Source: Calothrix sp. 336/3
GTDB taxonomy: Bacteria > Cyanobacteriota > Cyanobacteriia > Cyanobacteriales > Nostocaceae
Assembly: GCF_000734895.2 (NCBI RefSeq)
Contig: NZ_CP011382.1
Location: forward strand, 124,001-188,000
Direction: 5' to 3'
DNA length: 64,000 nt
Positions 56,389 to 64,000 of the stretch are shown one piece after another (the first letter of the stretch is position 1; each line of letters opens with the position of its first letter). Under the pieces are notes generated by a model. It did no database searches, had not been told where the DNA came from, and saw nothing but the letters and a program-made list of their open reading frames with translations. The position numbers were made by a program, and so were the translations under genes.

Positions 56389-57804
56389 ATGCAAATACTG
56401 GTAAGAAATAAATTTTTATTCCTGATCACCATTAGCTTGTCTGCAAGTCTATTTTTACCCGCTTCCGCATCTCCTTTCCAGGGATGTCAAAGCAAAAGTG
56501 ATAAAGTAGCCCGTAATTATGATGGCGATAGAGCTACCCTCCGCTCTTCGAGCGATCGCTACAACTATGCCTATAATGGCAGAGCCGGAGCCAATGGTCG
56601 CAATGGAGCCAATAAAACGATATTTGCCAGTAATACACCAGTTAACCTGGATTTATCTGGTGGAGATGGTGAGGATGGAGAGGATGGAGACAACGCTCCC
56701 CCACCCGATTGTGAAGACTTAGATTACGGTGAAAAGGGAAATATCCGCGCTACCAGTGGAAATAATGGTGGCAATGGTGGACGGGGTGGAAATGGCGGCA
56801 ATGGCGGAAATTTAACCGTTTACTATCAAAATTTAGCAGATTTAAAGAATATTCTCGTGCTTTCTCGCGGTGGCGATGGTGGACGCGGTGGACGTGGTGG
56901 TTACGGTTCTAGGGGTTGTCGCTGTCACCAACGTCGTTGGGAAGTTGAAACTTGCAAGGGAACGCGAGGGACTCCCGACTATAAGTGTAAAACTAAGACC
57001 TATCGTTGTGAACACGGACACCATGGTCAAAGGGGTGCGAATGCTGAAAACGGGCAATCGGGAGATTTGGGGGTTCTGAGTATCATTCAGGGAAACCAGG
57101 AATTACAACCAGATAATCCCACCATGAAATTACCCCTTTCCCAACTGGGAAATCAATCTGTCAGTTTATCCAAAAATCTCTGGAATACTAGTAATGGTGC
57201 GTCTGCACTCCTTGCACCTGGTTCTATTATTGCCGAACAATACCGAGAATTCCAAGAAAGAATCCTAGGAGACTTTCAACTCAATTGGCAAGAACGACAA
57301 GCATTTGCTAGCTTTGGTGATCAAACTGTCAGCCTTTCCCTAGATGATAACCAACAAATCAAAATTAACTTTCCTGAGAATTTATGGGTATCGGGGAACT
57401 ACGTTACCCAGGGTAAGTTAACTAAATATAATCTTGTCCATGCTATCCGTCGTCAGGATGTCACCAAATTAAAGGTAGCTGATTTTGCTGGTGCGGGGAA
57501 AAATCTCAACTTGAAAATTGTCGATTTGGGAGGTAGAGCAGAGGTACTCCAGACTGATTTTACAGTTAAATTTTCTACCCAAAATGGCGATCGCTTTTAC
57601 AATCCAACCCACTACCAAGCCAAAATTCCCCCGGAATTAGTCACCCGCGACTACAACCGTTATATTATTGCCCTGGGTAAACTACCAATCCCCGAAGCAG
57701 CTTTAGAATCTGGTGTGAAAGTTGAAATTGAACTAACCGCAACTCGTACCCTGGGTGAACGTTCTGCAAAACAAACTATCAATTGGCAAGGTTCTATTCG
57801 TTAG
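56389..57804 (+). CDS. Exported glycine-rich, Cys-containing protein
   Basis: The 471-residue protein starts with a signal peptide (FLFLITISLSASLFLPASA). Residues about 60-165 are Gly/Asn/Asp-rich (GRAGANGRNGAN, GGDGEDGEDGDN, NGGNGGRGGNGGNGGN), reminiscent of collagen-like or Gly-rich cell-surface proteins. A Cys/His-rich stretch follows (CRCHQRRWEVETC, CEHGHHGQRG). The C-terminal 250 residues look like a beta-rich domain (DQTVSLSLDDNQQIKINFPENLWVSG). I know no function. It overlaps the convergent GTPase gene by 11 bp. Confidence 0.72.
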   Translation: MQILVRNKFLFLITISLSASLFLPASASPFQGCQSKSDKVARNYDGDRATLRSSSDRYNYAYNGRAGANGRNGANKTIFASNTPVNLDLSGGDGEDGEDGDNAPPPDCEDLDYGEKGNIRATSGNNGGNGGRGGNGGNGGNLTVYYQNLADLKNILVLSRGGDGGRGGRGGYGSRGCRCHQRRWEVETCKGTRGTPDYKCKTKTYRCEHGHHGQRGANAENGQSGDLGVLSIIQGNQELQPDNPTMKLPLSQLGNQSVSLSKNLWNTSNGASALLAPGSIIAEQYREFQERILGDFQLNWQERQAFASFGDQTVSLSLDDNQQIKINFPENLWVSGNYVTQGKLTKYNLVHAIRRQDVTKLKVADFAGAGKNLNLKIVDLGGRAEVLQTDFTVKFSTQNGDRFYNPTHYQAKIPPELVTRDYNRYIIALGKLPIPEAALESGVKVEIELTATRTLGERSAKQTINWQGSIR

Positions 57805-59104
57805 ATTTTCCCTCTTCACCCGATGAATCCCTGAATCTTTCCTTCGCAGCTTCAAAAGATTGCCGCATCACTAATTGAATTTTTTTGGGATCGGGTTTTT
57901 TACCCCCCATTAAATCACCGAAATACACACAGGCACTTTCCCCCAAAGACCAAGTATAAGCTGCTGCCCAGGAAGCCGCAATCACACTGCCAAAGCCAGG
58001 TATAAATTTTACCAGTTCCCGCCCCACAACTTGAGCTAGAAAACCACCCGCGATCGCGCTTACCACACCCCCAGCTTGCGATCGCGTCAGATTTTGCCCA
58101 TACAATTTCCCTAATAACCCCACCATGGAAACCTGCAAAGCAGTCAGCACTGGCATTGTCGCTAAGGGTAGGGGAACGGCTGCCAGAGTAGCCGCAATGG
58201 TAGCAAAAGCTGCAATATAACGTCTGCCAACGTCTCGGTAAATACTGCCGATTTGCTCACTAGCTCCCTCATCTAATAGTCGATAAATCGCCCTAGCTTC
58301 GGCTGCTGGCAATAAATCTGCTAAATTTTCCCGAAATGCCTCTAACCCATAAAAAACTGGATGATAACCATCTTCTTCCAAGGTAAAATCAATCAGCACG
58401 GCACGTTGGTATAGTCCTTGAAAAGCTGCTTGTATGGCTTGGTAGGCTCGCTGTAGCTCCGATAATTGTGGTGGATAGGGAGGATGTTGTTCCTGATTCT
58501 CTGGATAGATTTCGTGGAGGCAAGTCACTACTAGTAAACAGGGGATATCAGGATATTTTTGCCGTAATTCTTCCGTAATTTGTCTGAGTGTTTCTGTCGC
58601 AAAGTCGTTAATTTTGACTGCGAGAATTAACACCCTGGCACTGTGGGTTTCTGTCTGTAAATCCCCAATTAATTCTTGAATAATTGCCTGGGTATCCTGG
58701 TTGACATCTCCTAACCCAACGGTGTCAGTAAAAATCAGTAGGGGAAAATCCACCGAAGGATAAGCATAACGTTCTGTATGTTGGGTGTGGGGGCGAAACC
58801 CTTGCCCAATAATTTCGGCAGAAACTCCCGTCAAACCGCGCACAATGGAACTTTTACCTGTTTGGGGTTTTCCTAGTAACAAAGCTTCGGTAGTAGGCAA
58901 CTGGGTACGTACCTGCTCTAAAATCTCTGCAACTTGTGCATCACTCACGGTAAATGAAGAGACGATTCGGTGAGTCGCCTGTGGTAAAAATCGGGTGAGA
59001 TTTTCCGTAGTTTTCTGCCACAAACTACCTATGGGATTTTGCCTAGAATTCTGACTTGCTGGCAGAGAATCCTTGACTTGATTGTCATCGCTTTGTTCTG
59101 TCAT
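57794..59104 (-). CDS. Era-like GTPase with C-terminal DUF697-type membrane region
   Basis: The 436-residue protein has a P-loop (LLLGKPQTGKSSIVRGL, about 73-90), a G2/G3 region (FTDTVGLGDV) and VVTCLHE in place of NKxD. The C-terminal 150 residues are hydrophobic and Ala/Gly-rich (YIAAFATIAATLAAVPLPLATMPVLTALQ and VGRELVKFIPGFGSVIAASWAAAYTWSLG), as in DUF697 GTPases. It probably acts at a membrane. The atypical G4 leaves GTP specificity uncertain. It stands alone, overlapping the Gly-rich gene at its 3' end. Confidence 0.83.
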   Translation of the reverse strand: MTEQSDDNQVKDSLPASQNSRQNPIGSLWQKTTENLTRFLPQATHRIVSSFTVSDAQVAEILEQVRTQLPTTEALLLGKPQTGKSSIVRGLTGVSAEIIGQGFRPHTQHTERYAYPSVDFPLLIFTDTVGLGDVNQDTQAIIQELIGDLQTETHSARVLILAVKINDFATETLRQITEELRQKYPDIPCLLVVTCLHEIYPENQEQHPPYPPQLSELQRAYQAIQAAFQGLYQRAVLIDFTLEEDGYHPVFYGLEAFRENLADLLPAAEARAIYRLLDEGASEQIGSIYRDVGRRYIAAFATIAATLAAVPLPLATMPVLTALQVSMVGLLGKLYGQNLTRSQAGGVVSAIAGGFLAQVVGRELVKFIPGFGSVIAASWAAAYTWSLGESACVYFGDLMGGKKPDPKKIQLVMRQSFEAAKERFRDSSGEEGKSNE

Positions 59105-59320
59105 CGTTTATAAAAACAACGATTAGCTAAGAATATAGGGATGGGTAAGGAATCACAGAGATAAAATTGGAATATTTGCCTATGGAATTTTCCATGGTGA
59201 CTAATTCGATTATCAGATGATTTTGCTATTTTCACCCATAGGTTAGTCTAACCAAACATCCAAAATGATATAAGCTGAGTTGAAGGTAGCCTATTTTTCT
59301 ACTCAATTACGGTGCTATTT

Positions 59321-59749
59321 ATGTTTTGGCGATCGCTCACAGTTATCTTTCTCTCTTCTATCATGGCTGTGTTGTCGTGGGTATCCCCTGCTGCTGCTCT
59401 GACTCAGTTGCGACTATCTGACATTTCCTATACAGAATGTCCCTCTGAAATCGCCAAAGGTTCGGTGACAAGTGGGGGTACTTCTATGGCAGCTAATTGC
59501 TTTTTAGTCACAGGAAAAGCAGAAAACGCCACCAGGAAAACAGTATACGATGCAGATATCTTCGGACGGATTTACGATGCTAATAACGATCCTGTCATGC
59601 AAAACCGTACCCGTCTCGGTTCTATCCCGGAAGTACCTCCTGGAGTCACAGATTTTGAATTCCGCATTTCCGTTGCTGCAAACCAACCCACACCCCTCCA
59701 ACTAAAACAATTTAAAGCCGCCGGATTTAGTGCCCAAGTGCGAAAATAA
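59321..59749 (+). CDS. Small exported hypothetical protein
   Basis: The start is placed at the ATG at 59321 (MFWRSLTVIFLSSIMAVLSW); a GTG at 59312 is possible. A signal peptide ends near SPAAAL. The mature part of about 115 residues (LRLSDISYTECPSEIAKGSVTSGGTSMAANCFLVTGKAENAT, VYDADIFGRIYDANNDPV, IPEVPPGVTDFEFRISVAANQPTPLQLKQFKAAGFSA) is a beta-sandwich-like domain with two Cys. It is a conserved cyanobacterial type in my memory. It is 12 bp before the DUF72 gene. Confidence 0.75.
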   Translation: MFWRSLTVIFLSSIMAVLSWVSPAAALTQLRLSDISYTECPSEIAKGSVTSGGTSMAANCFLVTGKAENATRKTVYDADIFGRIYDANNDPVMQNRTRLGSIPEVPPGVTDFEFRISVAANQPTPLQLKQFKAAGFSAQVRK

Positions 59750-59761
59750 TTCTAGATATCT

Positions 59762-60607
59762 ATGAATTTCTTGATTGGCTGTGCAGTTTGGGCTTACAAA
59801 GGCTGGATATGTGAACTTTATCCAGAAGGAACCCCTACAGCAGACTTTCTCAAGTTATATAGTCGTCGTTTCACCACCGTAGAAGGGAACACAACTTTCT
59901 ATGCTGTACCAAGTGCAGCAACTGTTAGTCGTTGGGTGCAAGAAACACCTGCAAATTTCCAATTTTGCTTAAAATTTCCCCGCAACGTCACCCACCAAGG
60001 GAAACTACAACCCCATATTCCCCAAGCTCTGGAATTTATTCACAGAGTACAACCCCTGGGTAAACGCTTAGGAGCCATTTTTGCCCAATTACCACCCAGC
60101 TACTCCCCTACTCTGCTGGAAGATTTAATTACCTTTCTCACTGCTTTACCCCGTCAAGATGTGGCGATCGCCTTGGAAGTTAGGCATCCCGATTGGTTTA
60201 CAGATAACTACACCAACCAATTAACAGAAATTCTCCAAAAACTGGGTGTCGGTAAAGTACTTTTAGACTCTCGCCCCATATATACTCCCAACAATCATTC
60301 CCAAATTGAATGTCGTAAACCTCAACTTCCCGTACAATTTACCCTGACTGCACCCTTTGGCTTAATTCGCTTTATTTCCCATCCCCAACCAGATATTAAC
60401 CAACCCTTCATGGCAGAATGGGTAAACCAAATTTCCCTCTGGCTACAACAGGGAAAACAAATCTACTTCTTTGTTCATTGTCCTACAGAAGAGCGATCGC
60501 CCGCTAACGCCTTTCATTTTCAACAACTTTTACAGCAAAATACCCCTATACCCCCTCTCCCCCAGTATCCCGACGACAGTACACCCCAACAGTTAAGTTT
60601 GTGGTAG
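59762..60607 (+). CDS. DUF72 family protein (YecE-like)
   Basis: The 281-residue protein matches DUF72, a TIM-barrel-like family of unknown function. Landmarks are FLIGCAVWAYKGWICELYPEGTP, FTTVEGNTTFYAVPS, FQFCLKFPRNVTHQGKL and IYFFVHCPTEERSPANAFHFQQLL. The catalytic reaction is not established. It follows a small exported protein by 12 bp, and the TetR gene comes 80 bp downstream. Confidence 0.88.
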   Translation: MNFLIGCAVWAYKGWICELYPEGTPTADFLKLYSRRFTTVEGNTTFYAVPSAATVSRWVQETPANFQFCLKFPRNVTHQGKLQPHIPQALEFIHRVQPLGKRLGAIFAQLPPSYSPTLLEDLITFLTALPRQDVAIALEVRHPDWFTDNYTNQLTEILQKLGVGKVLLDSRPIYTPNNHSQIECRKPQLPVQFTLTAPFGLIRFISHPQPDINQPFMAEWVNQISLWLQQGKQIYFFVHCPTEERSPANAFHFQQLLQQNTPIPPLPQYPDDSTPQQLSLW

Positions 60608-60666
60608 GCTCAAATTACCATCAATTGTATTTGACAAAATACCCCCAATACCCTTTAATAAAATTC

Positions 60667-60680
60667 AGACCAATTGGTCT
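60667..60680. promoter_or_regulatory. TetR operator in front of its own gene
   Basis: AGACCAATTGGTCT is a perfect 14-bp palindrome, seven bases before the TetR start codon. A similar site with the core GACC-N4-GGTC occurs in front of the glutathione S-transferase gene. Confidence 0.68.
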
Positions 60681-60687
60681 TAACACC

Positions 60688-61290
60688 ATGTCTAAAGGAC
60701 AAGAAACTAAACTCAAAATCCTCCAGCAAGCTGCTGAATTGTTTAATCAGCAAGGATATGCTGGTGCGTCTATGTCAGACATTATGAAGGTGACAGGGTT
60801 ACAGAAGGGAGGAATTTACAATCATTTTCAAAGCAAGGAAGATTTAGCTATCCAAGCATTTGATTATGCGATCGCCCAGTATGTACAGCGCTATCAAGGA
60901 GTAATTCAGGGAAAACGTCACGCGATCGCCAGATTACAAGCAATCATCGATATCTTTGCCAGTTTTGGGGAAAACCCACCAATTACCGGAGGTTGCCCTA
61001 TTTTAAATACTGCCATTGAAAGTGATGATGCTCACCCCGCCTTGCGAGAGCGCACCCAAGTAGCAATGAATGGCTGGCGGCATCTAATTTGTCGGATAAT
61101 TCAAAAGGGAATCGCCAGAGGGGAGATACACCCAGAAGTCAACCCCGATGAAACTACCACTGTGATGATTGCCACCCTCGAAGGTGGATTAATGATGAGT
61201 AAGCTCTATGGAGATATGATTCATCTGCAAAGAGCTATCAAGCATTTGCATGAATACGTCATTGCCAGATTATCTCCACCCCAACCCTAA
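60688..61290 (+). CDS. TetR-family transcriptional regulator
   Basis: The start is the ATG at 60688 (MSKGQETKLKILQQAAELF), after the operator; the open frame extends to 60601 but overlaps DUF72 and includes the operator. The HTH is ASMSDIMKVTGLQKGGIYNHFQSKEDL. The ligand domain has the segment GGCPILNTAIESDDAHPALRER, whose Cys is conserved in many relatives and could be redox-sensitive. Likely it represses itself and the glutathione S-transferase gene downstream, from the shared operator core. The inducer is unknown; electrophiles fit the context. Confidence 0.85.
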   Translation: MSKGQETKLKILQQAAELFNQQGYAGASMSDIMKVTGLQKGGIYNHFQSKEDLAIQAFDYAIAQYVQRYQGVIQGKRHAIARLQAIIDIFASFGENPPITGGCPILNTAIESDDAHPALRERTQVAMNGWRHLICRIIQKGIARGEIHPEVNPDETTTVMIATLEGGLMMSKLYGDMIHLQRAIKHLHEYVIARLSPPQP

Positions 61291-61315
61291 AATCATATTT
61301 TTTTGCACACAAACC

Positions 61316-61327
61316 GACCGAATGGTC
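61316..61327. promoter_or_regulatory. Second TetR-type operator
   Basis: GACCGAATGGTC lies seven bases before the start codon of the glutathione S-transferase gene. It shares GACC-N4-GGTC with the perfect palindrome in front of tetR. Confidence 0.58.
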
Positions 61328-61334
61328 TCAAAAC

Positions 61335-62099
61335 ATGAATAAAACACAAAATCAACCCCTGCGTCTCATCACAATTCCTGCGAGCCATTACTGTGAAAAA
61401 GCCAGATGGGCTTTAACCAAATTGAAGATATCCTATCAAGAAGAACCCCACTCCCCACCTTTCCATAAATTCGTAACGCAGAAATTTGGAGGAACATCCA
61501 CGCCTCTGTTAATTACCGAAAAACAAGTGTTTACCGATTCTACAGATATTCTTCGATATCTCGATTCCATTGCCTCCGCCACAGAAAAACTTTATCCTAC
61601 AGAACCCCTATTAATACAACAGGCAAATACCCTCGAAAATTTATTCAATCAACACCTAGGAACAGCTACCCGTCGCTGGGGTTACTCTCAAATTATAGAC
61701 GACTATGAAATCATGAAAAGTCGTTCTTGTCAGGGAGTACCTACAATCGAAAAAATCTGCTTCCCCCTAGTATTTCCTCTGCTGCGATCGCAACTACCTA
61801 AAATATTTCACATCACAGAGAATTCCCCAGTGGAAGATACCACAATTATTCACAAAATTTTCGCCCAAGTGGGTGATTTATTAGCTGATGGACGGCAATA
61901 TATACTAGGTGATAAATTCTCTGCTATTGATATTACTTTTGCTGCCCTAGCTGCACCAGTTATTCAGCCTCCCCAACATCCCACAAAACCCCGTCCCCTC
62001 GAAGAATTGCCTAGCAAATTAGCTACAGCAATTACCAATTTTCGAGACACATCTGCCGGGAAATATGTGTTGCGTTTGTACAGGGAAAGATATATCTAA
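61335..62099 (+). CDS. Glutathione S-transferase-like protein
   Basis: The 254-residue protein has a thioredoxin-like N-domain (LRLITIPASHYCEKARWALTKLKISYQEEPH, STPLLITEKQVFTDSTDILRYLD) and a helical C-domain (LADGRQYILGDKFSAIDITFAALAAP). The catalytic residue may be Ser or Cys in SHYCEKAR. It is 44 bp after the TetR gene with an operator between, so it is likely its target. It probably conjugates or reduces electrophiles; the substrate is unknown. Confidence 0.83.
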   Translation: MNKTQNQPLRLITIPASHYCEKARWALTKLKISYQEEPHSPPFHKFVTQKFGGTSTPLLITEKQVFTDSTDILRYLDSIASATEKLYPTEPLLIQQANTLENLFNQHLGTATRRWGYSQIIDDYEIMKSRSCQGVPTIEKICFPLVFPLLRSQLPKIFHITENSPVEDTTIIHKIFAQVGDLLADGRQYILGDKFSAIDITFAALAAPVIQPPQHPTKPRPLEELPSKLATAITNFRDTSAGKYVLRLYRERYI

Positions 62100-62129
62100 A
62101 AGTCTTTGCATTTATCTTGGTAAATTATC

Positions 62130-62561
62130 ATGATTCCCCCGAAAAAATCTGCTAAAGTTCTCTTGCTTCTGCTGATAATTAACAACATCTCAACCCTTTT
62201 CCATTACCTAGATAATGCCATCTTTATAGATAAATATCCCGAACCCCAATGGTTTTCCACCCCTGGTGTACTCAGTGTTTTGATTGTGATGACACCTATA
62301 GGATGGTTGGGTTATAGGTTGTATTGCCAATCTCATCATTTATTCGCCTATCTTTGCCTCATATTTTATTCGCTCACCAGTATTTCTAGCCCAGGGCATT
62401 ACCTCTATCCTATGACAATCCCAATGTCTTTAAAAATGCATTTTTTAATCTGGCTAGATGCTTTCTCTGGCTTATCTCTAATTTCCTTTGTTGTTTGGTC
62501 AATTTTCCTCTCCCAGGTAACTATTACAGAATCAATCAAATCAGAAATTTTCCAGAAATAA
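62130..62561 (+). CDS. Small membrane protein, hypothetical
   Basis: The 143-residue protein has four hydrophobic segments (VLLLLLIINNISTLFHYL, VLSVLIVMTPIGWLGYRLY, LFAYLCLIFYSLTSIS, and SLISFVVWSIFLS). His and Tyr residues are clustered near the helix ends. I do not recognise it. It lies 30 bp after one glutathione S-transferase gene and 53 bp before another, so it may belong to the same transcription unit. Confidence 0.65.
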   Translation: MIPPKKSAKVLLLLLIINNISTLFHYLDNAIFIDKYPEPQWFSTPGVLSVLIVMTPIGWLGYRLYCQSHHLFAYLCLIFYSLTSISSPGHYLYPMTIPMSLKMHFLIWLDAFSGLSLISFVVWSIFLSQVTITESIKSEIFQK

Positions 62562-62614
62562 CTTATGTTATTTAGTTCCAAATAACTGTATTCTCCTCCC
62601 AGTAAATCATCAAT

Positions 62615-63286
62615 ATGCTGAAATTCTACTACAATCCCCGCTCTCCAATGTCTCGCATAGTTTGGGTGACACTATTAGAAAAAGAGCTTTATTATGAATC
62701 AAAAATTATCAGCCTTAATGGTGATCAACTCACCCCTGAATTCCTAGAAATTAGCCCATTTCACCACGTTCCCATTATCATTGATAATGGTTTTCGAGTC
62801 ATAGAATCCCTCGCAATTATAGATTACCTCGAAACTCGCTACCCCACCCCATCCTTACTCCCTCAAAATATCCAAGTCCTTGCCCAAGTGCGGATGGTAC
62901 AAATGGTGAGCTTTCACGAGCTATTTCGCCCAATTATGAATTTCCTCTATACAAATCCCGATTCTCCAGAATATCAAATAGCTAGGGCAAATATTCACCG
63001 AGTACTACAATTATTCAGCCAATTATTAGCAGATAACTCCTATTTCGGTGGAGAACAATTTACCCTCGGCGATATTGTTGCAGGTACGGGAATCTCTTTA
63101 CTCACAAAATCTGATTTCTCCCTGCAAAATTACCCAATTATCCAAAGATGGTATGAGCTACTCATGCAACGCTCATCCTGGCAATCCACAGAATTAACTC
63201 AAAGGGAGTTTACACAATTTAAACGAGTTTTTATCAAGTTAAAAGCCCGTGAACGTCAACGTCTCCTGAGTACCAAAGCATCCTAA
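62615..63286 (+). CDS. Glutathione S-transferase family protein
   Basis: The 223-residue protein has the N-domain MLKFYYNPRSPMSRIVWVTLLEKELYYESKII with a possible catalytic Ser, the glutathione-site cis-Pro in FHHVPIIIDNGFRVIESLAIIDYLETRYP (VPxL-like and ESxxI), and the C-domain NSYFGGEQFTLGDIVAGTGISLL with the N-capping motif. It is a second GST-like protein in the TetR-linked set and differs clearly from the first. Substrate unknown. Confidence 0.87.
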   Translation: MLKFYYNPRSPMSRIVWVTLLEKELYYESKIISLNGDQLTPEFLEISPFHHVPIIIDNGFRVIESLAIIDYLETRYPTPSLLPQNIQVLAQVRMVQMVSFHELFRPIMNFLYTNPDSPEYQIARANIHRVLQLFSQLLADNSYFGGEQFTLGDIVAGTGISLLTKSDFSLQNYPIIQRWYELLMQRSSWQSTELTQREFTQFKRVFIKLKARERQRLLSTKAS

Positions 63287-63297
63287 TTCTCTATCAA

Positions 63298-64000
63298 TTA
63301 CCCCTTCACCCCACTACCTGTCTCTGTCGGTACAATATACCTTTGCAAAAACAGAAATACTAATAAAACAGGAGCAATGGAAATCATCGAGCCAGCTGCT
63401 ACTAATCGCCAATCGAGGGAAAAAGTTCCAGCCAGCTTTGCCACACCCAAAGGTAAGGTATACAAGCTCTCATCTTGAATGATAATCAGGGGCCACAAAA
63501 AATCACTCCAGGAACCAATAAAGACAAAAATTGCCAAGGTTACCAACGCTGGGCGAATTGCTGGTAACATAACGTGCCACCATAAACCTAGCTCGGAACA
63601 CCCATCCATCCTTGCTGCTTCTTCCATTTCCTTCGGAACACCTAAAAAAGCTTGCCGCAACAAGAAAATCCCAAAGGCAGAAGCTAAACCAGGAAAAATT
63701 ATCCCCAAATAACTATTTCTCAATCCTAATTGAATCGTCAAAATGTATAGGGGAATCATCACAATTTGAAAAGGAATCATAATTGTGGAAATAATAGCAA
63801 TAAATATCCCATCCTTGCCTGGAAAAGACAATCTCGCTAGAGGATACGCAGCCAAGGCACAAAATAATAAATTCAACCCAACTGTACATCCTGCAACGAA
63901 AAGACTATTAAACAAATATTGCCCAAAGGGATTTGTTTGCCATACCGTCACGAAATTATCTAAGGTTGGTTGAGTTGGTAATAATTGTGGTGGAAATTGA
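63298..64000 (-). CDS. Carbohydrate ABC-transporter permease (MalG/UgpE type), N-terminus outside the window
   Basis: The frame stays open to the window edge; before the GTG at 63951 it reads QFPPQLLPTQPTLDNFVTVW, as expected for MalG-type permeases, so the gene begins beyond the end. The visible part has membrane helices (LFVAGCTVGLNLLFCALAAYPLA, IAIISTIMIPFQIVMIPLYIL), the EAA loop EEAARMDGCSELGLWWHVMLPAIRPAL, and ends in a helix before FLFLQRYIVPTETGSGVKG. It should take sugars or sugar phosphates across the inner membrane with a partner permease outside the window. The specific sugar cannot be told. Confidence 0.9.
   Translation of the reverse strand, partial: QFPPQLLPTQPTLDNFVTVWQTNPFGQYLFNSLFVAGCTVGLNLLFCALAAYPLARLSFPGKDGIFIAIISTIMIPFQIVMIPLYILTIQLGLRNSYLGIIFPGLASAFGIFLLRQAFLGVPKEMEEAARMDGCSELGLWWHVMLPAIRPALVTLAIFVFIGSWSDFLWPLIIIQDESLYTLPLGVAKLAGTFSLDWRLVAAGSMISIAPVLLVFLFLQRYIVPTETGSGVKG

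Overview
The window looks like a chromosomal segment of a filamentous, probably heterocyst-type (Nostocales-like) cyanobacterium. The evidence is an oxygen-dependent chlorophyll cyclase (AcsF), a CpcS/CpeS-type phycobiliprotein lyase with a neighbouring NblB-like HEAT protein, many GCGATCGC (HIP1) octamers, several small cyanobacteria-restricted families, and abundant MITE-like and short repeats. I see no prophage, CRISPR array or transposase gene. The first gene (DUF2330) and the last gene (sugar ABC permease) are cut by the window edges.

Layout. 1-4 kb: end of a DUF2330 protein, then a minus-strand Cu(I)-type P1B ATPase followed by a MerR regulator; each has its own MerR-style promoter with a dyad in a 20-bp spacer. 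4-7.4 kb: an ankyrin-kelch protein and two small membrane-anchored unknowns. 7.7-10.9 kb: an AraC regulator divergent from a cupin and a DUF4386 membrane protein, then a GNAT acetyltransferase. 11.6-18.1 kb: alpha-glucan phosphorylase, convergent with a minus-strand run DUF3146-like / DUF1338 / holB / S9 peptidase. 18.3-19.6 kb: a core-only DAHP synthase behind a roughly 360-nt leader. 20-26.6 kb: plus-strand genes for a zinc-ribbon membrane protein, a J-domain/pentapeptide protein, an SDR epimerase, an alpha/beta hydrolase lacking its nucleophile, a Ser/Thr kinase and an SDR oxidoreductase. 26.6-28.1 kb: a 629-bp tandem array of two MITE types. 28.2-38.3 kb: gyrA, HDAC-family deacetylase, DUF2996-like protein, phycobilisome-related genes, an RTX-like protein, a nuclease lipoprotein and a ferredoxin. 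38.4-49.2 kb: tRNA-Ser(GGA), an unusual AAA+ ATPase, DUF1634, nagA, an NfeD-slipin operon, a DM13 lipoprotein, a triplicated small-protein family and acsF. 50-56 kb: a repeat-rich accessory region with a DUF559 nuclease-like gene, GC-rich tandem repeats split by a 262-bp MITE, and a 1491-residue CHAT-STAND-TPR protein. 56-64 kb: a glycine-rich exported protein, a DUF697-type GTPase, DUF72, a TetR regulator with two glutathione S-transferase-like genes, and the ABC permease.

The most notable find is upstream of the DAHP synthase. Reading the minus strand, one predicted promoter is followed by two consecutive short ORFs, MSHNKFYFYYWFRVVHRG and MSNYTWFYGFYFWSRLNSG, both packed with Phe, Tyr and Trp codons. 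Each is followed by an intrinsic terminator, and the last codons of each can pair with the 5' part of the following terminator stem (or bases adjoining it). This is the expected design of ribosome-mediated attenuation, here apparently doubled in series. The enzyme itself seems to lack the N-terminal regulatory domain found in feedback-inhibited relatives, so control may have moved to the leader RNA. This is inferred from sequence alone and is directly testable.

A second theme is repeat DNA remodelling genes: eight 45-bp in-frame units inside the CHAT-STAND protein, nearly identical 120-bp TPR repeats in the same gene, an ETEEL microsatellite in gyrA, 108-bp repeats in the RTX-like gene, and GC-rich repeats touching the ends of two genes.
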